NCBI GenBank assembly: GCA_963662175.1 | Contig: OY759217.1 | Coordinates: 10,170,562 to 10,234,561, forward strand | Length of the DNA stretch: 64,000 bases | Source of the DNA: Aradus depressus | Lineage: Eukaryota; Arthropoda; Insecta; Hemiptera; Aradidae | Direction: 5' to 3' | Part shown: one piece after another, positions 33,281 to 45,175 of the stretch | Numbering within the stretch: position 1 is the first letter of the stretch | How the letters are laid out: each line of letters opens with the position of its first letter | Made by a program: the position numbers and the translations under genes | The notes under the pieces: generated by a model | Told to the model about the DNA's origin: nothing | Databases searched by the model: none | What the model saw: the letters and a program-made list of their open reading frames with translations, nothing else

Positions 33281-34065
33281 AAGTCGGTGAATCACAGACA
33301 ATGTACAACCCCAGCCTGAATTAATGAACTAAGTTTTCGCTCTTCCTCTGCAACCAATTTACCGATTTGATTAGAATAAGGGTCTTACTTCTGAAGGGTA
33401 GCCCTCGTCTGATCTCTCACTTCTCAGTTGGCCGATTTGACTGAAAATCAATAAGAGTTGTCCTTATGGAGTCCTGGATACACATATAAAATTTCGTGAC
33501 GATATGCACATTCTATCGGGAGTTAATCGAGATCGGAGACACAAAAATGCACATACAGATAATTTTTTTTATTTTAACATGAAATGTGACATACAGAAGA
33601 AATTATAACAAAAAAGTAATAAGAGTAGTAGTACTAAATAAAAATATACAAATAATATTTAAATAAATAAATGTAAGACCATAAGAAATTGTGCAAGCAA
33701 ATAGAAAACAGGAAGAATTCAACAGAATTTAATGTAATCCGATCTTTAGATTGGAAATATTTAAAAAAAATCTGTTTGTGTGTCTGTGAACACGATGACT
33801 CGCGATAGAATGAATGTATCGGCACGAAATTTTATATGTGATTCCAAAATGACCAAAGGGGGGGCTCAACACAAAAATAACCCATTAACTGCCGATCTAA
33901 TGAATGTAAGAAATTTCATATGTGAATTCAAAATCCAATGAGAACATAACCTGTCAAATTTCAGGAATATCAGTCGAAGGAAAGGTCTGGTTCAGGGGAT
34001 CAGAAAATTAATTAATTATTTCGTTCTGGGGAAGTACATTGCCGGTGATTCTCCGACGTCATATT
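33281..34065. repeat. Family A, head-to-head pair (reverse then forward)
   Basis: 33281-33560 starts AAGTCGGTGAATCACAGAC; 33770-34065 is forward and ends CTGGGGAAGTACATTGCC then GGTGATTCTCCGACG. AT-rich filler lies between. Confidence 0.7.
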
Positions 34066-34838
34066 CATGTCAAAACTGTTATATCAATAATATTATTTTC
34101 TGTTGATATTGGCTGACTGACGATTGATACGTCCCACAACTACCCTCCCATTAGTATTCTCTGGAGCTGGAGGTGGGAGGTGTTACTCCTGGTCTGGTAT
34201 TCCTCCCTTTATTTTATTAGACAGATGGGGAGGATTTACACAATTATCATCTAAAGGGAAGAACCGCCAACTTCCTAATTGCCAATTAGCTGCGGCTCTC
34301 AGCATTGAGTTTTTCCTTTATTCCCCCCCCCCCCCCCCCCTACCCCACCCCTTACCCCCCCCCCCCCTCCCCCCGTTCATCTCTTTACAGTTCATTACTG
34401 AACCAACCCCAGATCAATTCAACACCAAAAATTACTTCAAAATGACCCAGTTCTCAAATTTTTATTATTATTATTATTATTGTTATTACTTATTCCGATC
34501 TTTATTCAATAAAGTTTATAGTTTAGTCTGCCTGAAACTTCAACAAATATTTATTTCACCCAACAAACTATATTCAAGTTTACTATATATATTTTAATGG
34601 TCGTTACCTTGGGCGACTACACAAATTAATAAATGGAGTTTTATGTATAGTATTTTTTTTATATAAGTAGTAGTTTTTTTATATTTAGTAGTTTTATATA
34701 TTTCAATTTCATGCTGATGCCTTTTTAATAAATTTTGCTGCGATTTAGACTAATTATTAACAGGAAGTGGGGAGGAGGCAATTTTTTGACTATGTGCTAA
34801 GCTAGCATTACACAAAATTTCACATGTACTATGGCATG
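34066..34838. other. Unassigned; long poly-C tracts
   Basis: C runs at about 34325-34340 and 34358-34375, (TTA)n at 34462. The small ORF spanning the poly-C is not credible as a gene. Confidence 0.5.
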
Positions 34839-34839
34839 C

Positions 34840-34917
34840 TCAAGATTTTTTCACCTTCCAGATAAAAAAACTAAGTGCCGGGTTACGAACCCACGATCTT
34901 GAGATCAGTAGGTTAAT
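34840..34917 (-). mobile_element. SINE fragment, reverse
   Basis: GGCATGCTCAAGA, CCAGATAAAAAAACTAAG, and GGGTTACGAACCCACGATCT (B-box complement). Confidence 0.75.
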
Positions 34918-35725
34918 AACATATATATATATATATATATATAGTATATTTGCTACGAACCACAGATTTATTTGGCTAACAAAATAGATAATAAAATTAC
35001 AGAAAATCTATATCTCATAACAGTTCTGTTTACTTCTAACAACCTCTTAGAAACACATACATCTTGGTCAACCATCTTAACAACACTAACGATAGCGTTC
35101 ACATGCTTGGCAGGCCATAGCCAATCTTAACAAATCTATTAAAACAAAATTACATTATAATGATAGCTTACTTTCTACAAAATATAAATAACTAAATAAA
35201 TTGATACTATTATTATTGTATCTAAAAATATTAAGAATTAGTTTTTTATAAAAATAAATTATAAATGTACTAAAACAATATTAAATAAAATAGTTCGTAT
35301 AAAGTATAAAATATAATACTAAAATGAATGAAATATAATTATATAAATAAATAAAATATAATTCACTATTATGAAACTAACATTTATTTGACGAAATAAT
35401 TATAAACAAAATAATTACAAAATATAATAACATTCATTACAAAATATAATATTGAAATGTTAAGTGATCCTTGACATATTCACAAAAGGATATATCAAGG
35501 AAGGCCTATTTTAGAATGTAAGTATAACTAGAATATGGGCTATGTAGCATCTCAAAAATGAAATATAATCTATAACGGTTGATCGAATTTACATAATATT
35601 TCTCATGTATTATCATTATGAGCCCGATTCAAACACATGCCATTTGAAATTTTGAAATTATTAACATGAAGTGGGGAGGGGGCAATTCTTAGACTGAGTG
35701 CGAGGCTCGCTTTTCACAAAATTTT
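34918..35725. other. AT microsatellite and unassigned AT-rich DNA
   Basis: (AT)11-12 at 34920-34943, then very AT-rich sequence without ORFs. Confidence 0.5.
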
Positions 35726-35727
35726 TG

Positions 35728-36055
35728 ATTAATCACCGGCTATGTACATCTCCAGCACGAATTAATCAATTAACTTTTCGCTCTCCCATCTCTTTGAACC
35801 TACTTTATCGTTTTGATTGAAAATTGATAGGTGTCTTACTCAGGTACTTCTGAATCATCATATTAAATTTCATGTTGATATATTCGTTATATCGATACTC
35901 ATTAGGATTGTTAAGTTGGGGCACCTTCTTTTATATCGTGAGTTATCGTGTTTTTTATTTTTGGGATCAGTAAATTTGTGTTAGAGGGAGAGTGAAAGCT
36001 TACTTTGTTAACTCGGACTGGGGAAGTACATTTCAGATGATCCACCAACTACTTT
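35728..36055. repeat. Family A, reverse piece joined to forward end
   Basis: Begins ATTAATCACCGGCTATGTAC; ends CTGGGGAAGTACATTTCAG then ATGATCCACCAAC. The middle is deleted. Confidence 0.65.
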
Positions 36056-36370
36056 TTATCGTGAATCTAGAAAGTATAAGAGCTCATTGAGAGAAAGCAA
36101 ACAAAAGATTAATTTTCATAATCCCTCAATGAACTTTTTTTATTACCTATATTGTTTTTTAATACTTTTTTTCTTTTAGTCCATTGTATTTTTTTAATTG
36201 TATTTTGTGAATGGAAAGTAATTCTATAACTCTGGTGGCTTAAAATGACTATTAATAACAAAATTTTAATGATGGTAAAAGGGTAAATTTAACACAGGAT
36301 GGGAAAATCTTATCGAGAATTCTCAAGGATCATTAAAATACTAGAGCTATCTATTGTGGTGGAATAAAAA
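36056..36370. other. Unassigned AT-rich stretch
   Basis: Nothing recognised. Confidence 0.4.
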
Positions 36371-36371
36371 A

Positions 36372-36735
36372 TACTTTTTTTTTTTTATTTTGTATTTACA
36401 TAAATAAATGCAATATATAATAACCAAATGTGATACATAATAAATAAATGTCTTGGATGTTGAAAGATAAATCATTCATTAATGACACTCCATTATCTTA
36501 AGAAAGACGATGAGAAAGATAAAAATTAAAATATGTATAAAAAAACACAAAAAAAATTGTTAAATGGTAAAGAATGCTATAGCATAAATGTTTGTAAATT
36601 GATTAGTCTTCAATCCACTAGTAGGTCTCGAGGCCACTGCCGCATCAGTCTCCGAACATGAATATTAGGAAGGGTTCTTGTGGCAAGTCTGCGGACTAAA
36701 GGATTAGGGTCAAAGGAAAGGAATACTAATAATAT
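36372..36735 (-). mobile_element. 5'-truncated Jockey-type LINE
   Basis: Poly(A) tail on the minus strand at 36372-36385, a 3' UTR of about 220 bp, then the ORF2 C-terminus (next feature). Different subfamily from 36942-37600. Confidence 0.75.
36610..36714 (-). pseudogene. Jockey-type ORF2 C-terminal 34 codons
   Basis: Minus strand reads FDPNPLVRRLATRTLPNIHV then RRLMRQWPRDLLVD and TGA (36612-36610). NPLVRRL followed by a basic RR..R.WPRDL end matches the Jockey ORF2 C-terminus. Confidence 0.7.
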
Positions 36736-36771
36736 GATTTATTATTATATTATAAGAAAAATAAATCGACG

Positions 36772-36940
36772 GTGAATCACCAGTAATGTACTTCCCCTGC
36801 ACAAATTAAATAACTATGTGCTGGTCCATTCATTATATCGATAGTTATTGGGGTTTTTGAGTCGATTCCCCTCCTCTGATCCTCCCCTTCCCAACTGCCC
36901 ATTTCGCGGAAAATTGATGTGTCATCCTAATGGGGTTGTG
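36772..36940 (-). repeat. Family A fragment
   Basis: GACGGTGAATCACCAGTAAT, ACTTCCCCTGCAC, and a CCAACTGCCCATTTCG-type module block, interrupted by the LINE at 36942. Confidence 0.65.
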
Positions 36941-36941
36941 T

Positions 36942-37600
36942 TTTTTTTTTTTTTTTTTTTCAATTTCATTTACAAATAGCTATTTACAACTGTATACACA
37001 TAAGTACAACGGCAATGTCAAAATGGCATGAGGGGAGAAATCACCCAGTGATGACACTCCCTAATCACTATTTTCTCTCGTTTATAGCTAATCACTTTCA
37101 CTGCTTCTGCTCTAGGCCATTGGCGCTTAAGCCGTCGTTGGGGAAGTATGGCAGAATGGAGGGCACGGAACTAGAGGATTATTGTGGGAACTAAGAAGGG
37201 AAAATATTTTTTTATATTTGGATTTAGCGACTTCAGTGATGAAAGGAACGTTAAGGTCAGTGTGAAGGGTTTTGTTGGAGACGTAGTAAGGAGCATTGGC
37301 TATTGTACGAAGGATTTTGGATTGAAGGGAATGGATGCGCTGGAGATTGGAAGCCTTGGCAGAACCCCGGAGTTCAAGACCGTAAGTCCACATAGGTTTG
37401 AGTATTGCGTTGTATATAAGTCGTTTTGTTGTTAAAGTTAGTTTGGATCTTTAGTTTATAACGTCTGTTCATTTCTTGTCTTTTCAGTCTCGTGTGAGGA
37501 TTCCAAGTTAGTCGTTTGTCGAGTATGAGACCTAGATAGCGGACTTCGTTTTTTAAAGGGATTGGATTTTTGTTAAGCAACACTGGAGGGCGGTAGTAAG
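36942..37600 (-). mobile_element. 5'-truncated Jockey-type LINE, ~660 bp
   Basis: Poly(A) tail at 36942-36960 (minus strand), 3' UTR shared with 5887-6040 and 8484-8640, and RT remnant 37127-37600. Confidence 0.85.
37127..37600 (-). pseudogene. Jockey-type RT C-terminal remnant
   Basis: RYLGLILDKRLTWNPH in one frame, then MWTYGLELRGSAKASN, QSKILRTIANAPYYVSNKTL and HTDLNVPFITEVAKSKY in another. This is the post-YADD thumb region of Jockey-clade RT with at least one frameshift. Confidence 0.85.
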
Positions 37601-37604
37601 GCTA

Positions 37605-37775
37605 ATTTAAATATAAAATTTAATGTCGATACAATCACTACGATTATCTCTCTCTGATAATCGAAGATCCCTTCGACCAATTTCACTAAATATTAATAGG
37701 TATTGTCCTTATGAAAATTTGTATTTAAATATGAAATTTCATGACAATACATTCATTACATCGGTAGTTATTTGG
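37605..37775 (-). repeat. Family A fragment
   Basis: AAAATTTAATGTCGATACA and CATTACATCGGTAGTTATT module ends. Confidence 0.6.
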
Positions 37776-38212
37776 GGAAGTAATATAGAAGGCTAAATTG
37801 TTAAAGAGTTTTCATTTTACATTTTAAGCATAAATACATTTTTTTCAGATACATAGATATTGTTAAAATTCTATACATTCTAATCGAGGAAAAGGATAAG
37901 AAAATAAGGGAGGATTGCTAGCAGCTATCAAACCATATCTATATCTAGTGCATTCAATTTGTGGAAGGGCCGCAATGGGATATGGAAAGCAGCCCAGCGC
38001 TCCACGTCCCGGCTAGATTGGAGACCATCCCTCCATAGATACATACTCGTAGATACACAAGCCAAACTTCCCCAGTTTCTAATCAGGAACAAGAAGGGAC
38101 TTAATACTCCGTCATTCCAGGAACTCATATATAGTTTCCAATGAAAATTAACTCTGGCAAATTAGTTACCCTCTGCCCTTGTCGATGAGTTACTGGAAGA
38201 TCTATAGATCCT
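37776..38212. other. Unassigned; one 61-codon ORF
   Basis: 37959-38144 reads WKGRNGIWKAAQ and RLDWRPSLHRYILVD. No family recognised; not called a gene. Confidence 0.35.
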
Positions 38213-38214
38213 TT

Positions 38215-38800
38215 ACATCCCCTCGCTATACGAAGCACAAGGGAAGTTATGTAATCAGGAAGTATTTCCATGTTGAGTTTTTACCGTAATTTCATGTTTA
38301 CCGACCCCTTGACAACAAAAAATCATTACTGTGAGTAGTGTATAAAGGCCAGTTCTGGGTCAGGAAGAGTAGGAGGAGGAGGAGGGCGGAGGCAACCTCC
38401 CATTATGGTTATTCGGGTCAGGTTATGATAGCAACCTCTACTCCTTCCTCCTCATATGATAGAACTGACCCTTTATACACTACAAGCGTGTGTCTCTCAA
38501 GACGATATCTCCCGATAGAATGAATATATCGACTCGAAATTTCATAAATCTATCAGAACCTCATACCTATCAATTTTCAGCCAAATCGATCAAAGTCCAA
38601 TTCACTTTGGTTCTTCATATTAGATTCTGTGTCGGCTTTCATTACGTCAACAGTTATTAGGGTTTTAGAGTGGAGCCCTTCCTCTGATCCTCGCTTTCCG
38701 TTTGGACGATTTCACGGCAAATTGCTAGGTGTCGTTTCTATAGGGTTTTGAATTTAAATCTAAAATTTCATGTTGATACATTCATTCTCTTGGAAGTTAT
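38215..38800. repeat. Family A, forward then reverse, with small nested inverted-repeat element
   Basis: Forward from CTATACGAAGCACAAGGGAA to about 38600; reverse modules to 38800. The insertion 38334-38483 has TAGTGTATAAAGG at one end and CCTTTATACACTA at the other. Confidence 0.65.
38334..38483. mobile_element. Small inverted-repeat (MITE-like) insertion
   Basis: Ends TAGTGTATAAAGG/CCTTTATACACTA, with AGTTCT/AGAACT and GGAGGA/TCCTCC pairing further in. Type unknown. It separates two parts of one family A module. Confidence 0.65.
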
Positions 38801-38987
38801 CGAAACCTTTCCTTAGTTTCAGTAGAATATACATGAAATTGGAATGGAATAGTCCTGTCGCCAAATTGGCTAGAATTTCTATGGCTTTTTATTCATGTAT
38901 ATCCCTTCTCTTTCCTCCTTCTAACACACTCTAACAGCAACACACTCTAACAGCCACTGTTAAAAGTAAATGCTAAATTTATTTACT

Positions 38988-39209
38988 TCAGAGTGCCATG
39001 CGACGTTGTGCAGCCCAGTATAGAGTACTCTTATCGCACATCCCTCGTCCTATGTCCTCCAGGGCGGGACATGTGTCCAGATGAGTAACGTCCAAAGCGC
39101 CTCCATGGCAGAGCCAGCAGATGGGCGAGTCCATTACATGTATCCTACGGAGATGTCTCTGCAGGTACTTATAACCCGTGGACATTCTGAACAGTACCAC
39201 GATGCCCAT
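38988..39209 (-). pseudogene. LINE ORF2 C-terminal remnant with CCHC motif
   Basis: Minus strand: STGYKYLQRHLRRIHVMDSP, then ICWLCHGGALDVTHLDTCPA. The CX2C..H..C motif with LRRI..DSP.C.LC is the region after RNase H in I/R1/LOA-type LINEs. Degenerate coding may continue to about 39440. Confidence 0.7.
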
Positions 39210-40010
39210 TTCTTAGATATGGCCAATCTTTCTTATGCCTCTTGTAGACATCCCTTTACATAACTGCGAATTTCCATTTTTTGGCGTTGAAGCTTGCTGT
39301 CTGATTGCGGCTATGTGTTCCTGGCAGCTTCTCACATCAGCAATGTCTTTCCTGGGGCAGTGATGGCTGGCATTCCACATAAAGCACTATATTTTCCCCA
39401 TGCTGCCTAACAGTGCTCTGAGATCAATGAGGATGGCCCGAACTTCTCCATCGAAGGCTCTGAGAGCAACTGAATATGAAAAACCTTGCAGACATCTCGT
39501 TAGCATTTATTTTGTCTTTCTGTAAGAAACAGTAGTAGAGCATTGTAAAAAAAAAAAACAATCTTCAAATGTTCACCTCAATTTTCCATATTTTTCCCTT
39601 GTTCTGTTCATTTCTTGCAGGCCTCTTCTTAAACCTCGGTAAACCCAGAGAGACAGAGAAGTTTGTCGGCCTAACAAGATATCTCCTTTCTGGAGCGCTC
39701 TGTTCATATTGAGCTGTCTCCAGGGACGGGAGTTCAACAGACAACACATTCAGTCCAACTTCTCAGCTCCTAATTGGGTCAGAGCGTGTTTTGCTCTCAA
39801 ACTTTTGAGCTAGATAATTTTGACTTAGTTCTCTCCGACTTCGTAGAGAATATGTGTGCCAATGTCAAGTTTAGATGTACTCTTTCTCAAGCTCAAAGCA
39901 GGATTGTATTTTGAGGATAACATTGTTTCCTCAAGTATACTTGAATTTCATTCGCAGCGTGAAGGATATCTTCTGTGTTCTTTCCATAATGCTAAATAAA
40001 TTGTTAGTTA
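39210..40010. other. Unassigned stretch
   Basis: The first 230 bp may be further LINE remnant (HCPRKDIADVRSCQEHIAAI in the minus frame). The rest is not recognised. Confidence 0.4.
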
Positions 40011-40016
40011 TTGTAA

Positions 40017-40165
40017 TTCATGCCCGGGCTTTAACTCTAGTTTTAGCTTTGGTGGACATGAGCCCGACTCTACTTTCGGAGTTCTAAATTGTGCCTACCC
40101 AAATTTATTCAACTAGGGGTCTTTACGAGTACTTGACCTCGTACAGGTTGACCATCGAGTATCTA
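40017..40165 (-). mobile_element. SINE 3' part, reverse
   Basis: ATGCCCGGGCTTTAACT, GTGGACATGAGCCCGACTCT, CTAAATTGTGCCTACCC and GGGGTCTTTACGAGTAC. The CCAGAG hairpin is deleted. Confidence 0.85.
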
Positions 40166-40334
40166 GTAAATATCTTCAAAATATAAAAATAATAAGTATA
40201 TTTTTTTTAAAAGTACTTGTCTTCAAACATAAAAGTCCGCATTTTTATTAATCAAACTAAGTTCTAACTATAAAGCCACTGGGATTTCCCAATTGAACTT
40301 CCAACCCCATTACTTACCTAATGCATAAGATTGG

Positions 40335-41010
40335 TTCCACCTCAGGAACCTGAAATTCCGGTGAAAATTCAACATCAAATTTCCCTGGAAGAAATTTAGT
40401 GTGAACATTTTTTTGATATATATATATATATACATTTTTATAATTTTTACTTCCACAGCTATACGAATAAGTGAATTATATATTCAATCAGAAATTTGAA
40501 TGTTTTTAGCAGAATTTGAAGTTTTTCGACCTCCTGATTAAAATAATGAAAAAAAAAAAGTCCAGTCTGTGTGATAACTCCCTTTAGAATGAATATATCG
40601 TCACAAATTTTCATACTTGTGTCCAGAGAATCAAAACAGGATAACACCTGTTGATTTCTCGGTTATTGTAGCCAAAAGGAAGGGGAGGGGGATTTCTTAT
40701 TTATGAAAGTCTAACATTGAAAAACAATCTAACCTATTTCACACTGACCCCCCCCCCCCCCCCCCCCTTATCCTTTGACTGATTTTCAGCCAAATCGACC
40801 AATGGTATGGGGGGGATTAGGAGTGGGGCTTAATTCAAAAACTCTAATAACTGCCATTGTAATGAATATATTGACACAAAATTTCATATGTGAATTCAAA
40901 ACCTTATAAGAACGACATATAAATTTTAAGCGGAATCGACAGAAGGGAAGAGGAGGGTCAGAGGGGCTCAACTCAAAAACTTCAATAACTGCCGATGTAA
41001 TAAATTTAAG
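40335..41010. repeat. Family A, mostly forward
   Basis: From ACTTCCACAGCTATACG (40449) through modules at 40585, 40860 and 40985. Poly-C run 40748-40767 in a partial reverse module. Confidence 0.65.
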
Positions 41011-41148
41011 TTAAATAAAGTTGTGCCGAAGGTAAATTTTTAAAAAGAAACTATATATTTTTAGAGAGAAACTCACAAAGACTTATATGCACTAAGTACA
41101 GAGAGATCTTCACACGTCGGGAGACAGGGATGAACTAACTCTCTAGAA

Positions 41149-41422
41149 ACAGGACAATTTGTTTCTTAAAGTTCTCTGGGATGTTACATTGTTGGTTAAT
41201 TCCGACATTTTTTCCAGAGGTGTCTTCTTATTCTTTTTTCCGACAATATTTCGGGAATCTTACAAGTCCCTTCTTCCGGTCACTATGAACCTAGAACGGT
41301 TTCATTGTGATCGGAAGAAGGGACTTGTAAGAGTCCCGAAATATTGTCGGAAAAAAGAATAAGAAGACACCTCTGGAAGAAATGCCGGAACTAACCAACA
41401 ACAGGACAATTGTCTCTTAAAG
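41149..41422. mobile_element. Foldback element, copy 2, ~103-bp arms
   Basis: Arms 41190-41292 and 41297-41400 are almost perfectly complementary with a near-zero loop (AACCTAGAACGGTT). Flanked by direct repeats ACAGGACAATTTG..TCTTAAAG at 41149-41171 and 41401-41422. Confidence 0.9.
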
Positions 41423-41514
41423 AGTAGTCTAGGAAAATCTGTGGGAAATGATGAATTTACAAAAATTGGGGAGACATGAAGCAGGATAGTCAGCAATAAG
41501 TGCTACTATATTGT

Positions 41515-41810
41515 ATCTACATGAAATTTCATTTTTAAACTCAGAACTCAATGAGGAAATTACCTTTCAAATTTCAGCGATATCGGCTGAAGGGAAAAGG
41601 AATCAGGAGTGGGGGCTCAATTCAAAAACTAATCACTGCCTATGTAATGAATTTATCGACACAAAATTCAGTGTGAATAGTCGGCTGGTATTGGAGAGGG
41701 TGCTTCGTCGGTGATTCACCAAACTTGTTTTCATCAGAGGAACGAAAAACATAAAAATCGGGTAAAAATTCAACAAGGAATTTCTGACAGATTATAAAAC
41801 ATGGTATAGC
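41515..41810 (+). repeat. Family A fragment
   Basis: CTACATGAAATTTCATTTT, GATATCGGCTGAAGGGAAA, CGGTGATTCACC and a reversed terminal piece. Confidence 0.6.
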
Positions 41811-42240
41811 TGTGGAGCTAAAATGATATCTTTGTAGAGATGTTGAAAGAAGAGGCTGGTAGTGTCCATGACGGATGTTGGACGTCTGTTTTGTCCATTG
41901 GCTTTGTGTTCTGTTGGAGAGGGTGACGAGAAGCGAGGTGTGCGTTATTGTAGCGTTAAGTGGACAGCCGTGAATTCATCACTTGATCCGTCCACAATGG
42001 ACATGTACGCCCCGCCGCCATAGCGTTCGTCCCCACGTACCTTCTTCTTGTTGGGTCTTCTTTTTCCATTTGTTTCCCTCTATCTATCTCTTATTTCCGT
42101 TGTCAGCCATTTCAAAAAAAAAAGATCTCTTCTGTAAAAAGCGAAACCATGCCCGTCATGGATATCTCTGTAATTGTACCTTCTTATATATTTCAGTTAA
42201 ACCATACGTCAGACAAGTCAAAATAGCTTATAAGTTATGG
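41811..42240. other. Unassigned stretch
   Basis: No supported gene. Confidence 0.4.
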
Positions 42241-42541
42241 TGACTCATGTCCGGGCTTTAATTATGAAGTCGTATTGCCTACCACCAGAGCGCTCTTTCA
42301 ACACTCTGGTGGACATGAGCCCGACTCTACTATGAAAGTCCTAAATTTTGCCTAATTTTTTATTTATCTAGAATAGGAGTCTTTAACGAGTACCTGATAT
42401 CGTACAGGCTCGGGACCATCACATCTGAAGGACGACGTGTGGAAGGTTTTTTCAACACCCCGATAAACGAACCCAAGTTTCGAACCCGCGATCTTGAACT
42501 CAGTAATTAAGCAAGCTTATCACTGAGCTACCGGCGCCCTC
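42241..42541 (-). mobile_element. SINE, reverse, near full length
   Basis: ACTCATGTCCGGGCTTTAA to TATCACTGAGCTACCGGCGC. B-box complement TTTCGAACCCGCG. The 3' CCTAA tail is lost. Confidence 0.9.
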
Positions 42542-42848
42542 ATTTAGCTAGGTATAGCAGTCGCATATTAATCGAATACATTTCGTTCTACCTCTGAAAC
42601 CATTTTACCGATTCCGTTGAAAATAGATGTCTTCGGTATTATTTATTTAATTTTTTTAAATTGTTTGAAGGAATCATTCCTATACAATTGAGTCAGTGAC
42701 CAATACTTTTACAATATTAGCATTAACATTTTCAAAATTATAGATTGGTCAGCTGAACCATAATAACATAATATGTATATTATATAAACGAACCTTTAAC
42801 AAACTAAATAAATAAAAAAAATATAAATAAAATAAGTAGTTTAATATT
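42542..42848. other. Unassigned AT-rich DNA
   Basis: A short ATTTTACCGATTCCGTTGAA piece resembles family A; otherwise nothing. Confidence 0.4.
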
Positions 42849-42849
42849 A

Positions 42850-43000
42850 ATAATAATATTAATAATAATAATAATAATAATGTAACAAAGAGAGTAAATA
42901 TGGAGTGGGGATGTAGGTATTGAATATCAATATGATATGTAAGTTGAATACATTATTCGTTAACAATGAATATTCTAAGTTTTAGAGCGCTGATAAATAA
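42850..43000 (-). repeat. Dispersed repeat C, inverted partner of 26790-26960
   Basis: (ATA)n then GTAACAAAGAGAGTAAATAT, GGATGTAGGTATTGAATATC and AGAGCGCTGAT. Confidence 0.8.
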
Positions 43001-43029
43001 TAGAAAATATTTGAGATATCATTCTTGAT

Positions 43030-43075
43030 TTTTTCCGGCATTTCTGAAATGCTTGAAAAAATCAACAAGATCTCA
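43030..43075. repeat. Short hairpin related to the foldback family
   Basis: TGATTTTTTCCGGCATTTC pairs with GAAATGCTTGAAAAAATCA. It shares TTTTTTCCGGCATT with foldback arms. Confidence 0.65.
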
Positions 43076-43261
43076 TAATACACACAGTATCGGAACAATA
43101 CGAACTACTTACATACGGGTTTTTTTAGCAAACTTTACACACATACAAACCCAGAAATACGTAGGTACATTATTTTCACAACATTTACCACATAACCCCC
43201 CCCCCTCTCTGAAGAGATGAAGGAATCTTGAATAATCTTCGTTAATAATATTTTTCAACAT

Positions 43262-43416
43262 TAATTTCCTTTACTTTATCATCTCTCTTACTACCCATCC
43301 ATCAACATTGTCATTTCTCTTTATTTATTTTATTATTATTATTTCATTTAATTTTAAATTTTTTTTTGTCTTAATAATTAAGATAAATTTTCGTCCCAAG
43401 GACCTACCACTGGGTA
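43262..43416. repeat. Dispersed repeat, partner of 3820-3985
   Basis: TTTCCTTTACTTTATCA, CATCCATCAACATTGTC and TTCGTCCCAAGGACCTACC. Confidence 0.75.
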
Positions 43417-43825
43417 GAATGAGGAAGCGAGAAAGAGGAGAGGGAAAATCTAGTTTCTTGGTATTGTTAATATTGTTATTTATCTGAGGAAATAGGTAAT
43501 TAGGTTTTTACAATTTATTCAATTAAAATTGGCCAAGTTAATGAGTTCAATTAGGGGGCGATTGAGGATGGTAATTTTGTGGTGTTTTCATTACAAAATG
43601 AATTAGGCCACTTTCCGCTATTCTTTCCACTCCTACCAGCCAGAACTAATTGATAATTGCCAAATGAGAAAGACAATCAAGAGATATAATGAATTGTCAT
43701 CGGTTATAATGACAATATGCTATTTGTATTTTACATATCATCTCCAATTGTCTTTACAAATAAAAGCAAAGACTTGTTTTACATTTATATTGTCTAATTC
43801 CACAAAAAATGTATTCATATAATTA
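43417..43825. other. Unassigned stretch
   Basis: No ORF or repeat recognised. Confidence 0.4.
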
Positions 43826-43891
43826 TATGACGTAAGTCGTAACCAGGTACAATTATAATTATAATTGTACCTGGTTACGACTTACGTCATA
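43826..43891. repeat. Perfect 66-bp palindrome, no loop
   Basis: Arms of 33 bp, outer sequence TATGACGTAAGTCGTAACC and centre AATTATAATTATAATT. Every base pairs; pairing stops at 43825/43892. Confidence 0.95.
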
Positions 43892-44117
43892 GTCAGCACA
43901 AATTTCAATAGTAACATTTAAGTTTGCTGAGTTGACATATTTTATAGCATATATTACCTGAGGCTGTGACTCCCTGTCCTCAAGAAAAGCCCCACAGTGG
44001 AGGGGAGTCCTACTGACTAACGGAAAATATGTAAATAAAAAGTACTATGAATTACATTTTTAGTATAGAGAAAGTTATGTAATTGGACAGAAATTCGATA
44101 AATTAATAAAACAATCT
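43892..44117. other. Unassigned; small family A piece at 44060-44100
   Basis: TATAGAGAAAGTTATGTAAT resembles the family A terminus. Confidence 0.45.
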
Positions 44118-44665
44118 TATTTTTTGAAAGGTCCACGAGGTACCTGTCCGAAAGTGTGGGGGTGTAAATACGGGGAGGTAGTCGAGCGGGGCTTTTTTAA
44201 GGCAGTGCTGGGGCTTCCAGTGAGCACCACCAGCGCCTTTGTTAGGTTGGAAACAGGCCGGGTTCATATCAAACTGAAGATATTCAACAGGATGTTGGGC
44301 TGGTGGCAGCAACTCCTGGCCATGTCGAAGGACCGTCTCCCCAGACTCTGCTACCTTCGCCTTGCCCAACTCAGCCGAAACCTTGATTGGGGCGGCTGAC
44401 CACCTTCTGGACAGTTCCTCTATTTCTGATGTCTGGACCCTCCATGGTAGCAGCCATGAGGAATCATCTGGTCTGTCAGGATGGTCTTTAGGGTCTCAAG
44501 AAAACTATCTTTCAACAAACTGCCTTATCGAAAAACTCCGACCGCTAGCCCAAATACGACTCCACAATAGTAATAGACATTTTAGGATACTACCTGGAGA
44601 GTGTAGATATAAGTTTTGTCCTGAAAGTGTCGTCCAGCTACAGAGCAGGTACAGACCTTAGACGA
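44118..44665 (+). pseudogene. LINE RT C-terminal remnant
   Basis: Two overlapping plus frames. The first reads ERGFFKAVLGLPVSTTSA, VRLETGRVHIKLKIF and MLGWWQQLLAM...RLPRLCY. The second continues with SSSISDVWTLHG, LRPLAQIRLHNSN and YKFCPES. This pattern (FFK.VLGLP.ST, R.E.GR, W..LL.M....P..C) is the region after RT in a common insect LINE type. A frameshift near 44365-44395 breaks it. Confidence 0.7.
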
Positions 44666-44839
44666 AAAGGACGACCTTATACACTTTTGGGTCCATTGTC
44701 TCTCGAAGTACAGGCGAAGTTATGACTAACCTTGGTGAAAACGTTATTTATATGTTTATAAGCACATTAAAACATTTTAAAAATAAAAATAAAAAACATT
44801 ACTTGGAAATAATTATTTTACATTTTTTGGGACGCTGTA

Positions 44840-45175
44840 ACTTTGTTTATATCTGTCGTATCTCAAATATGAGGGCATTTAGTTAGATACAAATTTAATA
44901 AGGAACATTTTTGGTAGGATTTAATTTTTCGATTGGATTAACCGTTTTGGCATAAATGAGGGAATCGTCTACAAAAATGGGTTTCAAAGTGACATTTCAG
45001 GACGGTTTTCGGTATGTATCTCGCAAACCGGAAAATCTTATTTATATAAAATGTGCCTTTCAGTTTTCTGTACAACTTTTATTTCAAGAGATGTTTGATT
45101 AGGTCATGATTATAAGCTGTATCTTGTAAAACATACTTAAGTAACTCGATTTAAGTTTCGTCCGATTTCGGCCAA
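44840..45175 (+). repeat. Family B repeat, forward copy
   Basis: ATTTAATAAGGAACATTTTT, AGGACGGTTTTCGGTATGTA, CTCGCAAACCGG and TACAACTTTTATTTCAAG. Confidence 0.7.

Noticed and set aside
34124..34597. 157-codon ORF
   Set aside because: Runs through poly-C and (TTA)n tracts giving Pro and Tyr runs; not credible coding.
37959..38144. Small host gene (WKGRNGIWKAAQ)
   Set aside because: No homology recognised, no splice context, and a complementary ORF of equal length.
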